Positions 56,484 to 64,000 of a DNA stretch of 64,000 nt are shown piece after piece; position 1 is the first letter of the stretch; each line of letters opens with the position of its first letter. The notes beneath the pieces were generated by a model, which saw only the letters and a list, made by a program, of their open reading frames with translations, was not told the DNA's origin and made no database searches. The position numbers and the translations under genes are program-made. This stretch comes from Cristatella mucedo (lineage: Eukaryota > Bryozoa > Phylactolaemata > Cristatellidae), in the NCBI GenBank assembly GCA_009760855.2, contig WPIO01000092.1, positions 1,236,501 through 1,300,500 of the forward strand, written 5' to 3'.

Positions 56484-56565
56484 ATAATAATAATAACAGG
56501 TCATTTGTGTAGTACCCTAAGAGAACTAATCTCTATCCAGGCACTTGACAACTGGCTGCAAGAGC
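56484..56565 (-). mobile_element. SINE-1/LINE tail relic
   Basis: AATAATAATAACAGGTCATT, GTGTAGTACCCTAAGAGAAC and CAGGCACTTGAC give the shared tail; head not recognisable. Confidence 0.5.
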
Positions 56566-56639
56566 ATCATTACCTAAGGGCTAGTCACATGCCTGGTATC
56601 CAGCATGCAACAGTTCATTAGTATTGTGCTTAGGCAGGC

Positions 56640-57240
56640 ATGTGAGAGCTAGATGGTGATTGTACTATGGCCTCAAAGCCTGTAGCAGGTAGAGCTACTA
56701 ACTTTGTGGTTTCCAACTTTTGGTTTATGGCCTCCGACTACCATAATGGCCGGTTACACCATGAGCAGCATAGTAACCGTAGCAGAAACAGCACTGTCCA
56801 TAGATATGTTTCTGCAGATTCGCTGGTTCAGTAAGCCGGCATTCTTGCTGGTGCAGCCATGCCCGGTAGCACAGTATGAAAAAGCCAAGCCGTGGCTGGC
56901 CTTTTTGTGTTAGAGTAAGAATTTAGCTGTGTTCATTGACCAGTTGTCGAGGCTTACTGGCTTTTTCCTGTAGCCCTGCCACTGTTGCTGAAGAGTCACA
57001 CTAGTCCTCACTAGCAAGAACCAGGAAGATGCTAGAAAGATGCTTTTCTAATCGATACTGGGAGTAGTGCGTAATCCTGGACATGGATCTAGGTGTGATG
57101 ACTAGCAGTGGATGGGTCTTGTGAATGCAACTTCTAAACGCCAAGCAATGGTCAAAGTGGGCACCTAATATACAAGCACTCAGTTGCTCCTTCAGTTATG
57201 AAAAGCCGGGTTACTTATTCCAGCACTACTTTGAGGGTTT
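56640..57240 (-). mobile_element. LINE-B degenerate copy
   Basis: Same order as 36900-37480: AAGCCGTGGCTGGCCTTTTT, GTGTTAGAGTAAGAATTTAG, GCTTACTGGCTTTTTCCTGT and a later AATGGTCAAAGTGGGCACCT where LINE-B has the AAATTTCGAGC segment. No intact frame. Confidence 0.5.
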
Positions 57241-57684
57241 CCTATGATGAAGAATTTGGTTTTTTTAACGTCGTCCCCGACTTGATTCGTGCAACTCAGT
57301 AGGTGACTGGTGAGTTATTTTAACCGTTTTTCGTGTGATCGAGTTGACTCACCTTTCTCTTTTGAAGCTTCAGTTATAAGTTGTCGATTTGTAGCTGAGT
57401 TTAGCATTCTTTTGGCTACTTGTAGTCGATTACTTTCAATGATTCTATGTATCCCTTAGTTTCTGTAATCTTTTAAGGCCAGCTTGCGCTCTAAAATATA
57501 TATTGCAATGTGTTACCTCTGTGCCTTTTGCATACCTTCGTGTATATTGCAGTTTGGTAACTCAAGCTCTGTCTTTGATTTAGTGTACACTAGTTTTTTC
57601 CAGTGGCACGCTTATGGACACATCCCTGACCTACCGCTTAATATTCTGCATATGTTAATGCTTCCCTTGCATGTTTGCACGTAG

Positions 57685-57790
57685 GTGAGGATGGAGACTC
57701 GGCAAAGATGAATACTGTATGGGAGAGTGCTCTCATTGCTCAAGCCTTAGAAGGAAACTCAATCGTTGCTTTGAAGTTGGCACAAAACAG
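57685..57790 (+). CDS. UBXN4: UBXN4 exon 2
   Basis: Acceptor TTTGCACGTAG; EDGDSAKMNTVWESALIAQA, LEGNSIVALKLAQN. Matches the spacing of human AGDDEQSTQMAASWEDDKV ... SFVAIKID. Donor ACAG|GTATTG. Phase 1 in, phase 2 out; 106 nt. Confidence 0.9.
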
Positions 57791-57879
57791 GTATTGAGGA
57801 ACCTCTAGTCATTGCTGATATGCCTTGTTCAACCATGCAAGCAAGCAAACATTTAAACTGTATAACTGTTTTGTTGCAG

Positions 57880-57908
57880 CCCGGGATGCAACCAGTTCAA
57901 CCAAATCT
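57880..57908 (+). CDS. UBXN4: UBXN4 exon 3 (29-nt microexon-like)
   Basis: Acceptor CTGTTTTGTTGCAG; encodes PGCNQFNQI after a split Ser, aligned with human SEACLQFSQIY; donor ATCT|GTATCC with the Tyr codon split into exon 4. Very short but flanked by good splice sites and phase-consistent on both sides. Confidence 0.88.
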
Positions 57909-59554
57909 GTATCCTTTTTAACTGGTGTGTGGCCTTCGTCAACTTATAGCTGTTCTCTTGCATGTTATCTTTCGTTTTCCATCCGCAAGCGACCCACCAA
58001 TTCTTAAATCCATTTGAAAGATATTTTTGGAAGCATAATTGCCACCTGATTGGGCCCATGTTTTCTATAGAGCCCCCATAGTCCTATACTAAATCGTGTG
58101 CAAAAATGTTTACGAGGTGCATTTTGCATTGTTTACTTAGCATCTGTTTGCCACTGGAGGTTTCCGTGGAGTGAACCGACTTTTACAAGCCCTACTGTTT
58201 ACCTGCAAAATGGACCCACTGCCAATGGATGCCTTTCGGATAGCTCTCAGAAACAAATATTCCCTAGTCGCAAGTGGCATTCATTCGTACTCGCCATCTG
58301 ATTGTCTTACTTGCAATCAAAACGGCTCAAGGTTTTTCTGCATTTGCACGTAAGAGATGGGTTATTATTTATCTTCCGAACCAAGTGCGTGGAACTGCTC
58401 ATAGGATGCTCTCCTGCCATTGGCAAGCCGAAATGACTAAACAATCATGGGTCAAATTGTCACCCATCGTAAGTTAGGTCTGAGTAATTTTGAAGATGGC
58501 ACGAAGATTTGAATAGCTTTGGGAACTGACAGATACAACCTGGAGAAGACGTATTTTCACGGTGGTAGCATGGACTGATGTCTTGCCACCAGCCACCTGA
58601 CGACAAAAAAGGGATAGCCCCCTAGCAGCACTGCCTGGTCAAAGGAAAGCCCCACTTTGAACTCTCTCGAAGTCCTTTGAAGAGGCCACCAGGAAAGCTT
58701 CGAAAGTATCGATATGATTAGTTGGAGGCTCTTGTTGGAGTTGGCATGTACAGAATTGTCAGCAAGCACGAGCCATTAGGTAACGAGCGATAGCAAAACT
58801 GCACTTTATTGATGACTGGAGCCGTGTTTTGGGGAGTGACAACAGTAAATTCACGATCCACAAAGATGGTAAAAGGGGAAATTTTGTCAGCACTGGAAAA
58901 GGTGAAGAATGCCAGCTGCTGACTGCTTACAGTCTGTGCTCGAGTGTGAAGTGATGTGAAGAGCGGTTGTTTGTCTGTTTTTCGGCTTCTCCTGACAGAG
59001 CCCTTTCACCACAGTAACACAATTGTAGATAATAGCATGTTGATAAACGATGTCCAAAATGCTGTGTGGTCATGTGCCACAGCTCTTATCTTCGAGGGCT
59101 CGCTTGTCAAATGGGCGATGACTCTAAGCACACTTGTGAGAACAACTAAGCGGTCTCGGATGCCTAAGTTCTTAGTTGATTGAACCAGTCTTTTAATCTC
59201 GGTCCTAGGCATCTGCAGGTGTAGTTGGGGCACTCGCTGAGAGCTGATAGCTAATCTCATGGTCTCCCAACCAGCTTTTTGGTCGGTTTAAGCCTCTGTG
59301 TGACTGCTTAAATCCGGATGCTTGCTGAAAGCTGACCTGAGTCGATGCCCTGAGGTCTCATTATGGAAAATATTGCCAACACCCCATGCACATGTTTTCA
59401 GTGCCGTTTGACCAAGATTAAGTCTGTTGGCTGAGGTAGCAGTGGCTCTCGGGAGATATCCGGTGGCCCTAGCCGTGCTGTTATTCCAGTGCTGCTGAAA
59501 TGCTAGCGATTCTTTCTTGGACGTCAAAGCAGCTTTAACGTGGCTATCAATCAG
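57909..59554 (+). other. UBXN4 intron 3, unassigned content
   Basis: A 70-codon open stretch at 58139-58346 with an acceptor-like ACTTAG and a donor-like GTAAGA is not needed for the protein and resembles nothing known to me. No repeat recognised elsewhere. Confidence 0.5.
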
Positions 59555-59673
59555 ATCCAGTCGTTTGTATTCCGAGCACCTTCTTCATTGGCGACGAGGG
59601 AGTCCCTCTGGAGGTGATACCTGGATACTGCGAGGAAGCTGATTTAGCCCACAAGATACATCGTGCCTTTCAG
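59555..59673 (+). CDS. UBXN4: UBXN4 exon 4
   Basis: PVVCIPSTFFIGDEGVPLEV then IPGYCEEADLAHKIHRAFQ; near identical in its first half to human YPVVCVPSSFFIGDSGIPLEV. The acceptor ATCAATCAG has a poor pyrimidine tract; donor CAG|GTGAGT is optimal. 119 nt, leaves in phase 0. Confidence 0.95.
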
Positions 59674-60072
59674 GTGAGTCATAGTTCGATGTGGCCGGTG
59701 GGTGCTGCGAAATTCAACATTGCTTTGAAATCCGTGGCACCGGGGTTTTGCTGCGTAGCCCTTGCGGCTAGAGACCCTCAGCCCGGCCCGTGCTGCAGAG
59801 ATTGCCGCACTTGCCTGCTGCTTTATCGATGTTACTGGCTTACCATCGTTGGCAGCCGACACGAGTCCAGCTGCCAAGCAGTCGGCGTAGGAGCGCAGCA
59901 GATGGCGGACGCTTGTGCTGCCACGGTGGGGCGAATCGCTGAGTCGGCTGACGAGGGGGGGGGAGCAAGTTTCAAGAGGTGGCTAGTAGTAAGGCAGGAG
60001 GAGCAGTGCTCTCCCTGTCTGCCGGCCTGTCTAGCTGCTCCGATCCACGTGTTTCCTCCTTGTTGTTTGCAG

Positions 60073-60296
60073 CTGCATCGCGAGCAGCGCAAAGCTGCCA
60101 CTGGAAGCCAGCAGCAGACAGCCAGCTCCTCCCGGGTCGACGAGCAGATGGCAAGTGCCGCCGTCAGCGAATCCCGGGCCACGGCTGCTGCAGCTGCTGC
60201 TGCCGACGCATCGAACGCGTCGGCGGAGACAGACGATGGCAGTGGCGGAGCAGAGGCTGCCGGAACCAATGAAGACATCAGCGAGAGGCTTCGGAG
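60073..60296 (+). CDS. UBXN4: UBXN4 exon 5: low-complexity linker
   Basis: Acceptor CTTGTTGTTTGCAG, then LHREQRKAATGSQQQTASSS and a Ser/Ala-rich linker with an Ala run, ending NEDISERLR at donor GGAG|GTAGCT. The human protein has a Ser-rich linker here leading to a Lys/Glu coiled coil, so the end ERLR probably starts that coil. If this were not a splice site the frame would stop at 60298-60300, giving a truncated protein; I favour splicing. 224 nt. Confidence 0.85.
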
Positions 60297-60471
60297 GTAG
60301 CTGCTCACTCGTGTAAATCATTGCCAACAGAGCGAGCCACGATGAGTGGAGCTGAGGCAAAGTGATTGCTGATTGCTTGGATTGTCGCACTTGCGTCTTG
60401 CATGATGACATCTGCTTCTCACGGCTGTCTACACCCGCAGAATTTATTAGGGAACACGATTTGCTAGCGTG

Positions 60472-60626
<155 letters not shown>

Positions 60627-60639
60627 CGGATGTGACTGA

Positions 60640-61400
60640 CTTCAACGGTATTGCGCTGCTTGCGTTGACCAAAAAGGAAACCGAGTGTGTGCGCTAAGTG
60701 GCTGCAACAGCCCAATTTCAAGGTGCGGCACATTGCAGTTCTGTAATCTCGGTTGTGCCAACCACGAGCAGATTGACATTTATCACTATTTTGGTGTTGT
60801 ACTACTCAGCAGTAGTTGCTACACTGGAGACGTTTATGGTGTACGATTGAAGCCCTAAAAAGCTTTGATATGCAGTTTGTAGCTGTAAGCATCTCTAGGA
60901 AATAGTAAGAAGCTTAATTGATTGATGTAGGAGAGACCGATTAGTGTTAATTAGCCTGCAAAGACTGGTGTATGGCAGATAGGGCCGTCACAGCACCGAA
61001 CGTGAACTGTGAGTTGTGAGCGAGCCCCGAGGGGGGATGAGATGTTTGAGTTGATTTGCTAGAACCTTGACTTCTAGTATGCAGTGCTGTTGCAGGAATG
61101 TACTTTTATGCGAACCGATGATAACAGAGCAAACTGCACTGGATGGTCGATAATAATTTTTCCTTAATTTGCAAACTTGGTTATGGTAAAGTAACTAACT
61201 AATATTGAAGTGCTAGCTAAGTTTCCAAACCTTAAAACCGATCAAGCATCTGTAGAATTAGGTTAGCAAGTTGCAAAAGAAGGCCGCGTGTGAAATAACA
61301 TGCCTGAATTAGTGTTTTTTAGGACTGTGGGAGCCTGGATTAGAATAATGCTCTGTGGTTGCAGTTGCTTAAGGCACAATGTCTTAGTTGGGCTGACTAC
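60640..61400 (+). other. UBXN4 intron 5, nothing recognised
   Basis: No exon with Lys/Glu-rich coiled-coil coding found. Confidence 0.45.
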
Positions 61401-61404
61401 TTAT

Positions 61405-61560
61405 TACAGGAGATATGCTGGCAGAGCCCATTTTAAGGGATAGGTTTTCCAATATCTGAGTCACACTAGGTTTGCCCATAACTAGTAAGTTAGTTGTTTC
61501 GTCATTCAACGTGAGAAAGTTTGCTGCAATTCAAATGGGGGTGTTAGCAATACATTTAGC
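61405..61560 (-). mobile_element. LINE-A reverse-transcriptase fragment
   Basis: - strand relics of NFLTLNDETTNLLVMGKPSV and ISPVE region (GGAGATATGCTGGCAGAGCC on +). Diverged, no tail. Confidence 0.7.
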
Positions 61561-62009
61561 AACCGTGCTGAGGGAGTTTTTTTGTGCAGACAAGTCTGTG
61601 CCTCTCTTTGTACACCATACATGAGCCCCTTGATATGTATTGCACCTGGGCCTCTGGGTATGCGTCATTCCTGGCTAGCTATTCCAGAGCGACCTGGATC
61701 CTGTACAGACCCCCGAGAGTCTGGAACTGGCATCTGGCTACTGTCACTACCTTAGATGACGTCGCATCATTAAATTTTTTGCTAACGATGCATCTTTTCC
61801 TGTCAGCTTTTCTTTCGCCGTAGTGACCTCGTCTTTTTTCATTCCATTTTGCGTTTTATTACTTACCTGTGAGTGATATGATGCAGGCTACAAGCCGGTG
61901 GTCGGACAAGTTCTCGATGGCTGGGAGGAACGATCTCCTGGTTTTCCGGTCTAGTTGTCTACCAGTTGAGCTACATATATCTAGATGTTCTTTGTTTAAA
62001 ATCGGCTAC

Positions 62010-62755
62010 TTCTAGGTGTCTTTTTCCAAAATTGACTTTTCATTAGACGACCACATCAGCTCGACAGACAAGTCGGCCTTCTTTCAGCTATTTTAAAAGT
62101 TCAGGCCTGTTTAGACAAAAAAAGCACAACCAAGTTGATCCATGCACTTGTGACATTATGTGTCGACTTCTGGAACTCACTGGTTGCAGGTCTTCCGGCC
62201 TGTGCAATCAGGTGCTTACAGTTAGCGGAAAACTCTGCAGTCACACTTATCTGTCGTGAGAGGCACAGTTGCCACATAACACCACGTCTTGCCGACCCGC
62301 TCTGGCCCCCATCAAGTAGTACATCGTCTTCAAGGTCTTTTCACTGACTGTTTAGTCCTTCATTCTCTTGTTTCAGTCTGCCTATTAGTAGTACATCCCT
62401 ATGAGGCTAGGCATAGTACCACGCACTCGTCTGACTTAATTTATTTATCTGTGCCTCAAACAAACCTTTAGTCTTTTGGAAGTTGTGCCTTTAGCTTATA
62501 TGCTCCCAAAGTCCAGAACTCACTTCCGACACGGCCGGCACGACATCCGTTGTCTTGACAGCATTTAAAAAGAGCTAAAAATGCAACTGGTCCTCACAGC
62601 ATTTGCCGGATCCTTGTGAGTTGGCTGTAATATGCTTATGCGTGCTGACACTGCATTTTATCCCTAACTGTGTTGTCATGCTTCTTTTACAGCATATTTA
62701 TGCTGTCCAGAAAGAGATTTAGTTCTCTGATAATGCTATGCAAATGTGCTACAAT
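62010..62755 (+). mobile_element. LINE-A copy, old
   Basis: DDHISSTDKSAFFQL-like start, C-terminal domain (IRCLQLAENSAVTLICRERH), 3' end AAAGAGATTTAGTTCTCTGA without a clear (ATT)n. Many frame breaks. Confidence 0.75.
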
Positions 62756-63034
62756 TGATTGGTATTACTATTTTAACTAATTAGCAGGATAAATTACTGA
62801 CTTATCAGCGTACAAGTTACCCGATAGTAAGCATTCCTTGGGTTAATGCAGCTGAAAAACTGCCATCACCCCAACAGCAGGTGACTATAATAAGTACACC
62901 TCAAAATTAATGTGGTGAGCAAACTGCAATTGCAGCAATGCAGGAGATGGTTCTCTAACCAGCAGCTAGGCACTTGAAAATGTCCATCGTACCAGCCAAA
63001 GTAGCAAAATTAGGTAGAAGGTCTATCGCTCGAT

Positions 63035-63140
63035 ATGGCATAGCCTGAGTCTTGGCATGGGCTTAAGGGGCTTGCTGTTTACGACTCAGGTCGATGGTTT
63101 GTCTCCTGCAGCAGGTGACTCGTTGATGCCCTGAGCAACT
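63035..63140 (+). mobile_element. tRNA-like SINE relic
   Basis: GGGCTTAAGGGGCTTGCTGT, ACGACTCAGGTCGATGG resembles the relic at 5085-5250. Confidence 0.35.
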
Positions 63141-63181
63141 GGGAGGGGGAGTTGATGCACTCGAAGGCTTATCCACTGCAA

Positions 63182-63342
<161 letters not shown>

Positions 63343-63920
63343 TTGCATACGGCCGTTGAATCAGCCGACCTTCACTTGAGTTTTTTTACTGTTTGGTGAC
63401 GAGAATGTTTGATGTAGTTGCATGGGTGGTGACCTTACTCCTTCAGCAGTAGCAAGTAACTCGATAGCTCAATCACGTTGTCGAAATTAATCTGATCCTC
63501 GGTGCATGAACGTTAAAGGATGATTCTGTCCATCAGATTCGGACAAATGTGTAATATTCGCATGAATTGCTGAACCTCGAATGATGACTTGATCTGTCCA
63601 TGAGGTCGAAGTGGCTGTGGCTAAAACTATCGACCTTTTCGCCATCTCGCGTTTCAGGAGAATGCCTGGCTTACATGTACCAAGATTTCTACCGGACACT
63701 TGTATTATTCTTCGTGTTTGGCTCCTCTGTTGCCTCTCGTCACGCCCTGTTTCAACTCCTGCTAAAGGCTTTAGTTAAATTCAAAGATCCAAAAGAATTC
63801 TTTCTTAGTCATTGAACTACAAAAAGGCATGACCTGGCTGACACAGTTGACTCGATCTATATCCATACGATTCGTTGGAGCTAATTGTATGCATTTATTA
63901 AATGCATTTGGAGATTGATA

Positions 63921-64000
63921 AAGTTACACAGCAAATCCTTGGTTGTTTACTTGCAGCAAGCCCAAGTTACACAGCAAATCCTTAGTGGGTTTACTTGCAG
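63921..64000 (+). repeat. 36/37-bp direct repeat ending in a splice-acceptor-like sequence
   Basis: AAGTTACACAGCAAATCCTT followed by a variable few bases and GTTTACTTGCAG occurs at 63921-63956 and 63964-64000. The window ends exactly at the second CAG, so a UBXN4 exon may start at the next base; this cannot be seen. Confidence 0.7.

Larger units (their letters stand above)
49992..60296 (+). other. UBXN4: UBXN4-like gene, visible part (exons 1-5, continues beyond window)
   Basis: UBXN4 (UBXD2, erasin) is an ER-membrane protein that recruits p97/VCP through a UBX domain to promote ER-associated degradation; its N-terminus is a thioredoxin-like domain. Exons at 49992-50073, 57685-57790, 57880-57908, 59555-59673 and 60073-60296 join in phase and encode about 187 residues collinear with the human N-terminus (MLW start, YPVVC(V/I)PS(S/T)FFIGD core). 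The coiled-coil, UBX and membrane-hairpin regions must lie to the right of the window. Intron 1 is 7.6 kb and holds LINE-A copies. Confidence 0.9.

Noticed and set aside
58139-58346. Possible extra UBXN4 exon (open frame between ACTTAG and GTAAGA)
   Set aside because: Exons 3 and 4 join in phase through a split Tyr codon and match the family without any insert; no similarity recognised.
59614-60300. Single long + strand frame covering UBXN4 exons 4 and 5
   Set aside because: The middle part (59674-60072) is intron: it starts with CAG|GTGAGT, ends TTTGCAG, and does not match the family.

Overview
This window is nuclear DNA of an animal, most likely a bilaterian invertebrate. The evidence is spliced protein-coding genes with introns of several kb, tRNA-derived SINEs, many 5'-truncated non-LTR retrotransposons, a hAT-type transposon relic and long (GT)n, (CT)n and (AT)n tracts. 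I see no bacterial operons, no CRISPR array and no rRNA or functional tRNA gene. The exact organism cannot be named from the sequence.

Three genes are supported. (1) At the left edge, + strand, the terminal coding exon of an atypical dual-specificity phosphatase (closest in my reading to DUSP19/SKRP1) runs from 327 to 1153; it has a CX5R active site and a long Ala/Gly/Ser-rich tail. (2) On the - strand, a STARD3/MLN64-type gene is spread over about 34.5 kb (47586 down to 13098). I place eleven exons whose splice phases all agree and whose lengths sum to 1758 nt (585 codons plus stop). They encode a Cys-rich N-terminus, a four-helix MENTAL membrane domain, a phospho-FFAT-like motif, a START lipid-transfer domain and an unusual hydrophobic C-terminal extension. 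(3) On the + strand, a UBXN4 (UBXD2/erasin) gene starts at 49992. Five exons are visible up to 60296 and the gene continues beyond the window. The STARD3-like and UBXN4 genes are head to head, about 2.4 kb apart, with a GC/CpG-rich block at the UBXN4 start.

Most other sequence is repeats. LINE-A is an L2/CR1-group element with fragments of an endonuclease, a YADD reverse transcriptase and a 3' end carrying a stem (AAAGCGCC ... GGGCGCTTT) followed by (ATT)n. It is present in more than 25 copies on both strands, nearly all 5' truncated or broken. LINE-B is a second reverse-transcriptase family with a (CATTA)n-like end. SINE-1 is tRNA-derived and shares its tail with LINE-A; SINE-2 is tRNA-related with a different body and tail. 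A SPIN-like non-autonomous hAT element at 20065-20309 has a perfect 8-bp target duplication and a LINE-A tail inserted inside it. An unclassified dispersed family (Rep-R) occurs three times.

Layout: 1-1.5 kb phosphatase exon; 1.5-7 kb SINEs and degenerate repeats; 7-10.4 kb LINE-A mosaic; 10.4-13.1 kb little recognisable; 13.1-47.6 kb STARD3-like gene with repeat-filled introns; 47.6-50 kb divergent promoter zone; 50-64 kb UBXN4, whose 7.6-kb first intron holds a run of three + strand LINE-A copies. STARD3 (late endosome-ER contacts and sterol transfer) and UBXN4 (ER-associated degradation with p97/VCP) both act at the ER, but joint regulation is only an inference from their divergent arrangement.
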